This document shows, piece by piece, positions 1 to 7,754 of a stretch of 64,000 bases of DNA; the first letter of the stretch is position 1, and every line of letters begins with the position of its first letter. The position numbers were made by a program, and so were the translations under genes. The DNA is from Pedobacter sp. PF22-3 (lineage in GTDB: Bacteria; Bacteroidota; Bacteroidia; Sphingobacteriales; Sphingobacteriaceae): the NCBI RefSeq assembly GCF_026239555.1, contig NZ_JAPIVP010000002.1, positions 248,001 to 312,000 on the forward strand, given 5' to 3'. The notes below the pieces were generated by a model. That model was not told the DNA's origin. It was given only the letters and a program-made list of their open reading frames with translations, and did no database searches.

Positions 1-492
1 CCACTTTTTACCTGGTGCGTAGGTTTTATAGTTACGCAAATGATATACACCATTCAAACCTACCATTAATTGGATGCTTTTTCCACAGATGATCAGGAAC
101 CAAACCAATACAATTTGATAAGCATAGGCATTCCATAAAGATAGGATGCGGTTAAGTCCTGAATACATGTTTTGCTGTACATTTGTAACCGCTTGTTGAT
201 CTGCAATTGCCTTGGGCAAATTAATCCCTATTTGATGAACGACCTGCGATTGTTTATGCTGATCCGATTGCTGAAGTTCCTGATAAAAAGCAAAACCTAT
301 TGCCACAACAAACAAGCCTAAACATGCCGTAAGTAAGTTATAACGCCATGTAGCGCTTGCCTTACGGGAAGTAAACATGACCAAACCAGCTAGCAAAGCT
401 AAAATAACACCAATCCACAAAGAGTGGAACAAGGTAGCACCCAGGGCATGAAGCCAGTTATCGGGTAAAAGATTGATTAATTTAAATTCCAT
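1..492 (-). CDS. BlaR1/MecR1-type M56 family membrane protein, N-terminal part (cut by window edge)
   Basis: An open frame of 164 codons begins with ATG at 492 and runs off the left edge. The protein starts MEFKLINLLPDN and shows hydrophobic segments (around residues 14-36 and 44-66), then a polar stretch and another membrane segment near residues 125-145. This is the usual start of M56 (BlaR1/MecR1) sensor peptidases, which sit in the inner membrane and cleave the BlaI repressor after sensing a signal. The zinc-binding HEXXH motif lies outside the window, so the peptidase call rests on the membrane pattern and on the BlaI-type gene 32 bp upstream. In Bacteroidota many BlaR1-like proteins carry a C-terminal TonB or carboxypeptidase-like domain instead of a penicillin sensor; this cannot be seen here. 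Confidence 0.8.
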   Translation of the reverse strand, partial: MEFKLINLLPDNWLHALGATLFHSLWIGVILALLAGLVMFTSRKASATWRYNLLTACLGLFVVAIGFAFYQELQQSDQHKQSQVVHQIGINLPKAIADQQAVTNVQQNMYSGLNRILSLWNAYAYQIVLVWFLIICGKSIQLMVGLNGVYHLRNYKTYAPGKKW

Positions 493-524
493 TATGGTGG
501 TTCTTTAGCTTCTGTTCTGGTTAA

Positions 525-914
525 TTAGTCCATGCTATCCAATAGCCGCTTAATCTCTTCGATTTCCTTTTTTGATGTTTTTTCGTTCCCCAAAAGTTGC
601 ATCATCAATTTAGATGCGGAGCCTTTATACAAGGTGTTTACGAAACGATCTAATAACTGCACTTTGGTTTTTTCTTCTGCTTCTACCGGGATATAAATGT
701 GTTTCATTTGGCTCTCATCACGTTTTAATATCCCTTTTTCGGTTAAAATCTGCATCTGCTTTAAGGTTGAGGTGTAATTTACCTCCCGCTGCTCGTTCAG
801 TTTATCGTTTACAAACCGAACTGTAGATGGACCGAACTCCCATAATACCTGAAGAATCTCTAATTCAGCTTTGGTTGGTTCGGGCAGATTATTTTCAGTC
901 TGAGTACTTTTCAT
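525..914 (-). CDS. BlaI/MecI/CopY family transcriptional repressor
   Basis: A 129-residue protein of the size usual for the BlaI family. Residues about 12-75 form the winged-helix DNA-binding domain (PTKAELEILQVLWEFGPSTV and the following recognition region), and the C-terminal third is the helical dimerisation region. Family members are dimeric repressors inactivated by proteolysis by a partner BlaR1-type protease. The partner starts 32 bp downstream on the same strand, so the two form an operon. An 18-bp palindrome lies 10 bp upstream of the start codon and is the likely operator, which would give autoregulation. No beta-lactamase gene is in the window, so the regulated target may be something else, as is common in this phylum. 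Confidence 0.9.
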   Translation of the reverse strand: MKSTQTENNLPEPTKAELEILQVLWEFGPSTVRFVNDKLNEQREVNYTSTLKQMQILTEKGILKRDESQMKHIYIPVEAEEKTKVQLLDRFVNTLYKGSASKLMMQLLGNEKTSKKEIEEIKRLLDSMD

Positions 915-923
915 ATTTTAAAG

Positions 924-941
924 GTACGACAAATTTCGTAC
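924..941. promoter_or_regulatory. Candidate BlaI operator (6-6-6 palindrome)
   Basis: GTACGA-CAAATT-TCGTAC is a perfect inverted repeat with arms at 924-929 and 936-941, ten bases upstream of the repressor gene start. On the minus strand a TAATATTTG stretch resembling the Bacteroidota -7 box lies just upstream of it, so a bound dimer would block the start of transcription. The rest of the 327-bp gap to the next gene is AT-rich and holds only the GntR-type sites described separately. Operator function is inferred from symmetry and position. Confidence 0.55.
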
Positions 942-1187
942 GATGCAAATATTAGGTGATTTATTTTTACTGAATCAAAATAAATAACTGATTTAAAGCA
1001 TATTAAGAATCAATTATTTTCTTAAACTGCTTTGTTTGACCACCATTATTAATTCTGACAAACAAAGAATGCATGTTGAACACATCGTTAATAGGTTATA
1101 TAAGGTGATCCTTTTACTCCATGATTTAGCCAAAAGGTAATTACCAATTTAAAATTGCTGAAAATAAAATGATATTATCCAGACACA

Positions 1188-1223
1188 AAACATCTGATGT
1201 TTAAATTAAACATCGTATGTTTG
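1188..1223 (+). promoter_or_regulatory. Twin GntR-type operators and -7 box of the TSUP operon
   Basis: Two dyads lie end to end: AAACATCTGATGTTT (1188-1202, perfect 7-1-7) and AAACATCGTATGTTT (1208-1222, perfect outer six bases). Their centres are 20 bp apart, about two helical turns. Together they make a larger palindrome (1182-1227) with ends GACACAAA and TTTGTGTC. TATGTTTG at 1216-1223 fits the Bacteroidota -7 element TAnnTTTG and lies inside the second dyad, 19 bp before the regulator's start codon. The arrangement predicts repression of the promoter by the encoded FadR-type regulator. Confidence 0.65.
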
Positions 1224-1241
1224 TGTCATTGATCTCACACC

Positions 1242-1892
1242 ATGGAAAAAGAAAGCAGACTTTTCGAACAGATATCTGCCAAAATCAGGAACGACATTAA
1301 AGAAGGCAAATTTAAAGTTGGCGAAAAAATTCCCTCAGAACCAGCTTTAATGGAACTATATGGTGTTGGCCGCTCCACCATTCGGGAAGCCATAAAATCG
1401 CTCACCTTATCAGGAATACTTACGGTACAGCAAGGCTTTGGAACAAAAGTTAATGCCACCTCTACAGAGCCTATTGAGCAGCGTTTGCGCGGTGCTGATT
1501 TTGAAGAGATTAACCAGGTTAGGGCTTTGCTCGAACAGGAAATTGTTCGACTGGCTACTAAAAATCGTACTGATTCACATCTGAAAGCCATTAAAGATGC
1601 TCTTGAAAAAAGAAAATCAGCCATCGAAAGCGAATCAAGAACTGAATGTGCCAATGCAGATATCGCGTTTCACCTGGCTATTGCCCGCGCATCTGGTAAC
1701 CATGTACTGAGTGATCTTTATGAAAGTTTTACGGTAATCATCAGAGATTTTTTTACTAAACGCGCACCATCTGGCGTTACTCATTTCGCCATGAGCCATC
1801 ACTTGCATGAGGCATTATTTAATGCCATAAAAGCGGGTAATACGGATGCAGCCCTTTCCACAACCACTACCATTTTGAACAATAATCATTAA
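1242..1892 (+). CDS. FadR/GntR family transcriptional regulator (FCD domain)
   Basis: A 216-residue regulator. Residues about 7-75 are a GntR winged helix (the segment around FKVGEKIPSEPALMELYGV and GRSTIREAIKSL is typical). Residues about 87-210 are an all-helical FCD effector-binding domain with the usual metal-ligand candidates in NADIAFHLAIA and HHLHEALF. Family members bind DNA as dimers and release it on binding a carboxylate or similar small ligand. The stop codon is 4 bp before the next start, so it is the first gene of a three-gene operon with the permease and DUF1634 genes. Twin dyads over its promoter suggest autoregulation. The ligand is probably the permease substrate or a derivative of it, but it is not identifiable here. 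Confidence 0.9.
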   Translation: MEKESRLFEQISAKIRNDIKEGKFKVGEKIPSEPALMELYGVGRSTIREAIKSLTLSGILTVQQGFGTKVNATSTEPIEQRLRGADFEEINQVRALLEQEIVRLATKNRTDSHLKAIKDALEKRKSAIESESRTECANADIAFHLAIARASGNHVLSDLYESFTVIIRDFFTKRAPSGVTHFAMSHHLHEALFNAIKAGNTDAALSTTTTILNNNH

Positions 1893-1896
1893 TATC

Positions 1897-2730
1897 ATGA
1901 CCATTTTAACATTTACCCTGATCCTAATCCTCGGCGCTTACCTGGCAGGCCTGATTGGATCGCTAACAGGTCTTGGCGGTGGAGTAGTAGTTATTCCATT
2001 GCTTACGCTAGTTTTTCATGTTGATATCCGATATGCCATCGGCGCAGCATTACTTGCTTCTATCGCCAATTCATCCGGCGCAGCTAGCGCATATATAAAA
2101 GAAGGCATTACCAATATCCGCCTGGGTATGTTTTTGGAAATCGCAACAACCTTGGGTGCAGTACTTGGAGCATTAATCGCCATTTATACGCCCACCAATA
2201 CTATCGCCATTCTTTTCGGCTGTGTTTTGCTTTTCTCTGCTGCTATGACTTTGAGAAAAAAGAATCAGGAAGCCTTAACAGAAGGCAGTAAACTTTCTGC
2301 GGTATTAAAACTCAATAGCAGTTACCCCACGCCAACCGGCTCGGTTGATTATAAGCTTAAAAATGTTGGCGGCGGTTTTTCCATCATGACGGTAGCCGGC
2401 GTAATGTCGGGTTTATTAGGAATTGGTTCTGGTGCATTAAAAGTACTGGCCATGGATACAGCCATGAAAATCCCCTTTAAGGTAAGCACCACCACCAGTA
2501 ATTTCATGATCGGTGTTACCGCCGCAGCCAGTGCTGTAGTTTACCTGCAACGTGGTTATATGGATCCGGGAATTGCATTCCCTGTAGTGCTTGGTGTATT
2601 GGGCGGGGCTTTTACGGGAGCTAAATTATTAACCAAGATCAACCCTTCTATTTTAAGGATTATTTTCTGTATCGCCATTACTTTCGTTGCGCTAGAAATG
2701 ATTTACAATGGTTATCATCACAAATTTTAA
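1897..2730 (+). CDS. TSUP (TauE/SafE/YfcA) family anion permease
   Basis: A 277-residue membrane protein with about eight hydrophobic segments in two repeats. Each repeat has a glycine-rich first helix: GLIGSLTGLGGGVVVIPL near residue 18 and GVMSGLLGIGSGALKVLAMD near residue 170. This is the hallmark of the TSUP family, which moves sulfite, sulfonates or small organic anions across the inner membrane. The gene follows the GntR regulator after 4 bp and precedes a DUF1634 gene after 11 bp. The TSUP plus DUF1634 pair recurs in bacteria and archaea, and DUF1634 may be a small subunit. The substrate cannot be read from the sequence. Confidence 0.88.
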   Translation: MTILTFTLILILGAYLAGLIGSLTGLGGGVVVIPLLTLVFHVDIRYAIGAALLASIANSSGAASAYIKEGITNIRLGMFLEIATTLGAVLGALIAIYTPTNTIAILFGCVLLFSAAMTLRKKNQEALTEGSKLSAVLKLNSSYPTPTGSVDYKLKNVGGGFSIMTVAGVMSGLLGIGSGALKVLAMDTAMKIPFKVSTTTSNFMIGVTAAASAVVYLQRGYMDPGIAFPVVLGVLGGAFTGAKLLTKINPSILRIIFCIAITFVALEMIYNGYHHKF

Positions 2731-2741
2731 GTTAAAATAAA

Positions 2742-3143
2742 ATGAAAAATATGATCTCAACCCATCTTATACAAGACCGCGATGTAGAAAAAATTGTGGG
2801 CAAACTATTAAGATTTGGTGTAATTACCGCAAGCCTGGTCGTTTTATTGGGCGGCATACTTTTTTTGGTACAGAACGGCACACAAGGCCGGCCCGACTAC
2901 CATATTTTTAAAGGTGAAGAAAACGACTTTATTACCTTCGATGGCATTTTTAAAGGGCTCTTTACTTTTAAACCAATGGCTATAATCCAGTTTGGCGTAT
3001 TACTCCTGATCATTACACCAATTTTGCGGATCATATTCTCATTGTTCGCTTTTATATTGGAAAAAGATAAACTCTATGTGGTGATTACGTTAATTGTACT
3101 GGCTATAATTTTAGGCAGCACTTTTGGCGGATTAAAAATATAG
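2742..3143 (+). CDS. DUF1634 domain membrane protein
   Basis: A 133-residue protein with three predicted membrane segments: near residues 26-44, 80-105 (GVLLLIITPILRIIFSLFAF) and 113-130. The pattern and sequence fit DUF1634. It lies 11 bp after the TSUP permease gene, and the family is found almost always beside such permeases, which suggests an accessory subunit or assembly factor. No catalytic motif is visible. An alternative start at the second Met (residue 4) is possible. It closes the operon; no clear terminator follows, and the downstream DNA holds 40-bp repeats and a gene remnant. Confidence 0.85.
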   Translation: MKNMISTHLIQDRDVEKIVGKLLRFGVITASLVVLLGGILFLVQNGTQGRPDYHIFKGEENDFITFDGIFKGLFTFKPMAIIQFGVLLLIITPILRIIFSLFAFILEKDKLYVVITLIVLAIILGSTFGGLKI

Positions 3144-3160
3144 CAACCATTTTTTTATAC

Positions 3161-3260
3161 GATATACATGAAACTTTTTAATTTTTACATAAAAGCATAT
3201 GGCATACATGAAACTTTTTATACTTTTCGATAAAAGTATACGATATATATAAAACTTATA
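3161..3260. repeat. Three imperfect 40-bp direct repeats with a hairpin
   Basis: Copies begin at 3161, 3201 and about 3242, each with the core ATACATGAAACTTTTTA or a degenerate form of it. The second copy ends in a 9-bp perfect hairpin (TATACTTTT at 3219-3227, AAAAGTATA at 3232-3240). The block sits directly before the ATPase remnant at 3267 and may be what is left of that gene's control region. Confidence 0.6.
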
Positions 3261-3266
3261 AAATAA

Positions 3267-3395
3267 CCAATATATACAAATCGGATTATTCCGTTTATCA
3301 ATAAACAAGTAATAAAAGTACTTGCTGGTCAAAGGCGTGTAGGCAAAAGTTATGTTATGCTTCTATTGATATATCTTATTAGAATTTCCATCTGA
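3267..3395 (+). pseudogene. Remnant of an AAA_14/DUF4143-type ATPase gene
   Basis: In one frame the DNA reads PIYTNRIIPFINKQVIKVLA followed by GQRRVGKSYVM and a stop, with a stop also just upstream. GQRRVGKS is a Walker A motif, and the flanking residues match the start of the ATP-binding proteins of the AAA_14/DUF4143 family, which normally run to about 380-400 residues. Only about 42 codons remain, there is no start codon in frame, and the family resemblance stops after the Walker motif. This is a decayed gene fragment, not a working gene. Confidence 0.65.
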
Positions 3396-3428
3396 AAAAA
3401 GCGATAATTAATAAATATTGAGTACAAC

Positions 3429-3455
3429 AACCATAGGAAGCAACCTCCTATGGTT
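3429..3455 (-). terminator. Hairpin downstream of the dehydrogenase gene
   Basis: A perfect 10-bp stem (AACCATAGGA and TCCTATGGTT) with a 7-base loop lies 26 bp beyond the stop of the minus-strand dehydrogenase gene. The following minus-strand sequence (GTTGTTGTACT) is only weakly U-rich, so it may act as a weak terminator or an mRNA 3'-end stabiliser. Confidence 0.5.
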
Positions 3456-3481
3456 ATTCCTTTAGCATTAAAAAGATCTCG

Positions 3482-4336
3482 TTACTCTTTAACATGTTTA
3501 ATTACGGCAATCAAATCTTCCTCCCCATATTTGGCAGTTGCTGCCTCAAAAGTATTTAATGCGGTTTTGGCCAAAGGTGAATCAAGTCCGATGGCTTTTG
3601 CCAGATTTAAATCTTTTACAATATGTTTAAGTGCAAAAGCAGGCTTATAGTTATTGGCAATAATGGCATCGCCTTTAATTTTGGTGAAGATGTTGGCTAT
3701 AGCGCCATTATTGAGCAGATTAAGCAGGTCTTCAGTTTCAATTCCTTGCTGATTGGCAAATACTACGGTTTCAGCCAAACCTTGGGTATACAAAGCCAGT
3801 AATGAATTAATGGCTAGTTTAGCCACATTACCTGCACCTGTATCGCCCAGGCGTACTGCCATTTTACCCAGTTTTTCGAGTATAGTTTTTACCTGCTCAA
3901 ATGCAGTTTCATCACCGCCGACCATAATTACCAACTGGCCTGTTTCTGCTTGTTTCACACTTCCTGAAACTGGTGCATCTAAATACTGTCCGCCTTTTTC
4001 TTTACATAAAAAAGCCATCTCTTTAGAAATCGCAGGAGAAACCGTACTCATGTTAATGATCACTTTATTTGAAATATCGGCGTCAAAGAGACCGTCTTTA
4101 TCATTAAAAACCTGATCAACTGCGGCATCATCAGATACCATAATGATTACCACTTCAGTAGCAGCAATTAACGCTTTAGGTGTTTCGGCAATTGATGCGC
4201 CCATCTCTTTCAGCAAATTTTCCTTGCCCTTGCTCCTGTTGTAAATCGTAACTGCATGGTCTGCTTTTATCAATTGCGCTGCCATCGGGATTCCCATATT
4301 TCCCAATCCAATCCAGCCTATTTTTATTGTATCCAT
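3482..4336 (-). CDS. NAD(P)-dependent beta-hydroxyacid dehydrogenase (3-hydroxyisobutyrate dehydrogenase family)
   Basis: The ATG at 4336 is chosen because the protein then starts MDTIKIGWIGLGNMGIPMA, the standard family start; an upstream ATG in frame (4420) would add 28 unrelated residues. At 284 residues the length is normal. The N-terminal Rossmann fold carries GLGNMG (residues 10-15), the substrate loop reads DAPVSGS, and the catalytic lysine is in GAGNVAKLAINSL. Enzymes of this family oxidise 3-hydroxyisobutyrate, tartronate semialdehyde (as reductases) or related short hydroxyacids in the cytoplasm; the exact substrate is not resolved. It is divergent from the alkylation-repair gene with a 172-bp gap. 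Confidence 0.9.
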   Translation of the reverse strand: MDTIKIGWIGLGNMGIPMAAQLIKADHAVTIYNRSKGKENLLKEMGASIAETPKALIAATEVVIIMVSDDAAVDQVFNDKDGLFDADISNKVIINMSTVSPAISKEMAFLCKEKGGQYLDAPVSGSVKQAETGQLVIMVGGDETAFEQVKTILEKLGKMAVRLGDTGAGNVAKLAINSLLALYTQGLAETVVFANQQGIETEDLLNLLNNGAIANIFTKIKGDAIIANNYKPAFALKHIVKDLNLAKAIGLDSPLAKTALNTFEAATAKYGEEDLIAVIKHVKE

Positions 4337-4508
4337 TTCATTGTTTTTATGATAAACAAATGTGCCAAAGAAAAAGCTTAAATTCTTAAATGAAACGTAA
4401 AAAATAAGATGATTAAACAATTAGTTGAACAAGCCATACAGATACTAACTTTTTTAGTAAATTAGGCGCGAATCAAAAATCATATCTCCATCGATAATTA
4501 CCTACATT

Positions 4509-5612
4509 ATGGCAAGCCTGCTTAAAAATTTATATTCACCTGCTTTTTACGATAGGGTAGCCTTTGCGCTGACCGCAACCATACCAGGTTTCGAAAAAGG
4601 GTTATTCATCAAAAAGATCTTTATACCCGAGTTCGAATCTAAAGAACTGAAAGAGCGAATGAAGCACACTACCAAGGTATTACATGATTTTTTACCTGAA
4701 GATTATCCTCAAGCGATTACGCTCATTAAAAAAATAATTGAACAATTAAGGATACAAGGCATTGGAGAAGATGGCCTGGCTTATATGTTTTTACCTGATT
4801 ATATTGAAACCTATGGCATTGATGATTTAGCAAGTTCTGTTGAAGCGCTCGAATTTGTTACACAATTTGTAAGTTGCGAATTTGCTGTTCGTCCTTTTAT
4901 CTTAAAATATGAAAATGAGATGATTTTAAGCATGCAAAAATGGTCGCTGCACAAAAGCCTTAAAGTAAGAAGGCTTGCCAGCGAAGGTAGCCGTCCGCGA
5001 TTGCCTTGGGCCATGGGTATTCCTTTTCTAAAAAAAGACCCGACATCCATTTTACCCATATTGGAAAATCTTAAAACAGATCCTTCAGCATATGTAAGGC
5101 GGAGTGTTGCCAATAGCTTAAATGATATTGCAAAAGATCATCCCCATGTGGTTTTAAATATTGCTAAAAAATGGTCAGGTTTAGGTGCCGAAACGGAGGC
5201 AATTATTAAACATGGCAGCCGCACATTACTTAAACAAGGTCATACCGATATCCTTAAACATTATGGCTTAGATGATGCAGGGATTTTATTGAAAGATTTT
5301 AAAATCTTAACACCACAGATCAGCATTGGCGAAAGCCTGGAGTTTTCGTTTTCTATTTTTAATAGCAATCCTGCTGAACAAAAAGTGAGACTGGAATATG
5401 CCATTTATTATAAAAAACAAAATGGGCAGAACACCAAAAAGGTATATAAAATTTCGGAGAGAGTTTACCCTGCGAGTGCAACCATAAACATCACCAGAAA
5501 ACAAAAATTTGTGCTGATTACCACACGTAAATTTCATTTGGGCGACCATCAGATCTCGATCATTATAAATGGTGCAGAAAAGAATATTTTACACTTTGAA
5601 TTAACGGCCTAA
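4509..5612 (+). CDS. AlkC-type DNA alkylation repair glycosylase with C-terminal Ig-like domain
   Basis: A 367-residue protein. Residues about 1-260 are helical HEAT-like repeats typical of the AlkC/AlkD DNA glycosylases, with the family-like stretch KVRRLASEGSRPRLPWA near residue 158. Residues about 265-367 form a beta-rich domain (the segment FKILTPQISIGESLEFSFSI onward), matching the Ig-like domain found at the C-terminus of AlkC proteins. AlkC enzymes remove positively charged 3-methyladenine-type lesions without flipping the base and act on chromosomal DNA. The gene stands alone on its strand and overlaps the convergent Nudix gene by 12 bp at the 3' ends. Catalytic residues were not individually assigned. 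Confidence 0.85.
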   Translation: MASLLKNLYSPAFYDRVAFALTATIPGFEKGLFIKKIFIPEFESKELKERMKHTTKVLHDFLPEDYPQAITLIKKIIEQLRIQGIGEDGLAYMFLPDYIETYGIDDLASSVEALEFVTQFVSCEFAVRPFILKYENEMILSMQKWSLHKSLKVRRLASEGSRPRLPWAMGIPFLKKDPTSILPILENLKTDPSAYVRRSVANSLNDIAKDHPHVVLNIAKKWSGLGAETEAIIKHGSRTLLKQGHTDILKHYGLDDAGILLKDFKILTPQISIGESLEFSFSIFNSNPAEQKVRLEYAIYYKKQNGQNTKKVYKISERVYPASATINITRKQKFVLITTRKFHLGDHQISIIINGAEKNILHFELTA

Positions 5613-6062
5613 CAATGATTTTAATTCATCAAGCAAAGCAATCTGCTTTTCGTTAATGTAGGTAATGGCATCAGCGTAAGTAAACCAATTGGCTTTGTCT
5701 ATTTCTGCAAAACTTTGTTTTTTACCCGATCGGGGCGGCCATTCTATTTCGAAGGTGTTACTAACAACGGTTGAGGGATCAAGGTCTCCCTCCAATGCCC
5801 AACACAATACTTTTTTACCTCCCTTTTGTACAATAGGCGTTAGTTCGATGAAGTCGCCGATTAAGTTCTCACCAGTTTCTTCTTTAAATTCGCGGATGGC
5901 AGCCGTTAAAGCTTCTTCCCCTTCATTTAATTCTCCTTTTGGCACTGTCCAAAAGCCAAGATCTTTTTTGGAAAAGAATGGTCCACCAGGATGAACCAGA
6001 AAAAATTCTATCTGCTTTTCTTTCTTTCTGAAGAGCAATATTCCTGCACTTTGTTTCATCAA
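5601..6062 (-). CDS. Nudix hydrolase
   Basis: A 153-residue protein with a full Nudix box at residues about 43-65: GELNEGEE then AAIREFKEETGE, matching G-x5-E-x7-REUxEExGU. Nudix enzymes hydrolyse nucleoside diphosphate derivatives. This one, with the start MKQSAGILLFRKKEKQIEFF and an HPGGPF segment, resembles the small diadenosine-polyphosphate or NTP pyrophosphatase-like group, but substrate cannot be assigned from sequence. Two Met codons stand at the start (6062 and 6059); either could be used. Its 3' end overlaps that of the convergent AlkC-like gene by 12 bp. Confidence 0.9.
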   Translation of the reverse strand: MMKQSAGILLFRKKEKQIEFFLVHPGGPFFSKKDLGFWTVPKGELNEGEEALTAAIREFKEETGENLIGDFIELTPIVQKGGKKVLCWALEGDLDPSTVVSNTFEIEWPPRSGKKQSFAEIDKANWFTYADAITYINEKQIALLDELKSLLGR

Positions 6063-6125
6063 TATAAGATAGAAATTTGGAATTAAAAATTGAGGATGAA
6101 CTTACTATTGTATTTTTAACTAATG

Positions 6126-6212
6126 ATCCTGAAATAAATTCAGGATGACGATAGTCTATTGGAATTTACCATGTCTGATCCCGCGTTACGTGGTGCTGAA
6201 CTTATTTCAGCA
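6126..6212. repeat. Pair of short intergenic hairpins (GATCCTGAA type)
   Basis: ATCCTGAA (6126-6133) pairs with TTCAGGAT (6139-6146), followed by GACG; TGCTGAA (6194-6200) pairs with TTCAGCA (6206-6212). The motif TTCAGGATGAC recurs near 24771 and 58012, so this is a short member of the dispersed GTCA...TGAC repeat class of this genome. Confidence 0.6.
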
Positions 6213-6308
6213 TCTGTTTTGCAACGCGAGGTCATTGATTACTTTCACTAACGCAAAACTGTTTGGAACGATAATATGTAAAATAGATCTACAGTTTATT
6301 AAGATAAA

Positions 6309-6342
6309 AAAGCAGCCAATTTTTTCAAAATCTGGCTGCTTT
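6309..6342 (-). terminator. Rho-independent terminator of the small hypothetical gene
   Basis: AAAGCAGCCA (6309-6318) pairs with TGGCTGCTTT (6333-6342). Read on the minus strand the stem is followed by TTTTTT, a classic intrinsic terminator, 38 bp beyond the stop at 6381. Confidence 0.8.
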
Positions 6343-6380
6343 ATATAATCTGGTATGATGAGATTTTTAGGAGGCGTTTC

Positions 6381-6572
6381 TTACAACAATCCGTACAAAC
6401 CATGAGCATAGTTCCGCAATGATGACGATACCGTCTTCATTTTATGCGGCGACGGGCCTTTTACTTTATATGCTTCTGGGTGAAGTTCTAAAGGTTGTTC
6501 GTTAACTTGTTCTAATGTGTTTCTATTGCTTAATGTAGCATGCTGTTCTTCGCTTAATTTTAAAGGTGCCAT
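6381..6572 (-). CDS. Small hypothetical protein (63 aa)
   Basis: The frame encodes MAPLKLSEEQHATLSNRNTL and continues to a hydrophobic C-terminus ending YAHGLYGLL. No known domain was recognised. It is mainly polar with no signal peptide or membrane helix. The main support for a real gene is the strong intrinsic terminator (6309-6342) placed just after its stop and pointing the same way, with no other minus-strand gene nearby to use it. It lies between the Nudix gene and the 280-bp tandem-repeat array. It could be a taxon-restricted small protein or a chance frame in a transcribed non-coding RNA. Confidence 0.5.
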   Translation of the reverse strand: MAPLKLSEEQHATLSNRNTLEQVNEQPLELHPEAYKVKGPSPHKMKTVSSSLRNYAHGLYGLL

Positions 6573-6769
6573 GATCTTAAATTTATACTAGAACAACAGT
6601 AATACGGGGAATTAGTTTGCCATATTTATTAAATTTTTTAAATTATTTTTCAGGCTTGAAATCCAGTTTAAGTAAAAAAACTTTAACTGCGATATCAAAC
6701 AATATAATTTTAAGTATGCCTTGACCAAAATTCCATAAAGCTTTTGTATACTAATTATATTCGTTACTT

Positions 6770-7688
6770 GCCATTCATTTCCCAATCCTAAAACACGCAT
6801 GCCATTTGGAGCGCAATGCCTGTGCACAAAAAGAAGTTACTTCCCGTTTTTCCGCTTTTATGCTTCGCTGCCTCGTTCCTCGTTGCTGCAGGGGTAACGC
6901 TGCAACCGGGGCCAGGTGGCTACTTTAGTGTTCCATTTGTTGGGTTGCAATGAGCACCAACCTTTGTTCCTAAACCCGATTAAGCGGAATAGCCCGGAGC
7001 GTAACGAGGACTATAAGCGAAAGCGGGGCTGTCAACCTCCAAGCACCAATGGCCATTCATTTCCCAATCTTAAAACACTCATGCCATTTGGAGCGCAATG
7101 CCTGTGCACAAAAAGAAGTTCCTTCCCGTTTTCCGCTTTTACGCTTCGCTGCCACGTTCCTCGTTGCTGCCGGGTAACGCTGCAACTTGGGCCAGGTGGC
7201 TACTTTAGTGTTCCATTTGTTGGGTTGCAATGAGCACCAACCTTTGTTCCTAAACCCAATTAAGCGGAATAGCCCGGAGCGTAGCGAGGACTATAAGCGA
7301 AAGCGGGGCTGTTAACCTCCAAGCACCAATGGCCATTCATTTCCAAATCCTAAAACACTCATGCCATTTGGAGCGCAATGCCTGTGCACAAAAAGAAGTT
7401 CCTTCCCGTTTTCCGCTTTTACGCTTCGCTGCCTCGTTCCTCGTTGCTGCAGGGTAACGCTGCAACCTGGGCCAGGTGGCTACCTTAGTGTTCCGTTTGT
7501 TGGGTACAATGAGCACCAACCTTTGTTCCTAAACCCGATTAAGCGGAATAGCCCGGAGCGTAGCGAGGACTATAAGCGAAAGCGGGGCTGTTAACCTCCA
7601 AGCACCACCGGCCATTCATTTCCCAATCCTAAAAAACTCATGCCATTTGGAGCGCAATGCCTGTGCACAAAAAGAAGTTCCTTCCCCT
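6770..7688. repeat. Tandem array of a ~280-bp non-coding unit (3.3 copies)
   Basis: Units begin at 6770, 7052, 7332 and 7611 (periods 282, 280, 279); the fourth stops at about 7688. Copies differ at only a few positions. Each unit has GCCATTCATTTCC at its start, a GC-richer body and a near-palindromic layout: CCGCTTT, CGCTT and TCCTCG in the first half can pair with CGAGGA, AAGCG and AAAGCGG in the second half. Open frames through the array are repeated with the unit, change phase between copies and have no start or RBS support, so they are not annotated. Nothing else is seen in the 6573-7754 gap. Confidence 0.9.
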
Positions 7689-7706
7689 TTAAAAAGGGCA
7701 TAAAAA

Positions 7707-7736
7707 AGCCATCCCAAATATTAAACTGGGACGGCT
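7707..7736 (-). terminator. Rho-independent terminator of the DUF2911 gene
   Basis: AGCCATCCCA (7707-7716) pairs with TGGGACGGCT (7727-7736) with one wobble pair. On the minus strand it is followed by TTTTT, 18 bp beyond the DUF2911 stop codon. Confidence 0.8.
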
Positions 7737-7754
7737 CTCAATAATTTTATTTAG

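Noticed and set aside
3132..3332. A 66-codon minus-strand frame over the 40-bp repeats
   Set aside because: It crosses the repeats and the ATPase remnant on the opposite strand; composition is Phe/Tyr/Lys-rich as expected from AT-rich DNA.
6916..7594. Open frames of 60-105 codons inside the tandem-repeat array
   Set aside because: They repeat with the 280-bp unit, change with single-base differences between copies, and have no start-site or family support.
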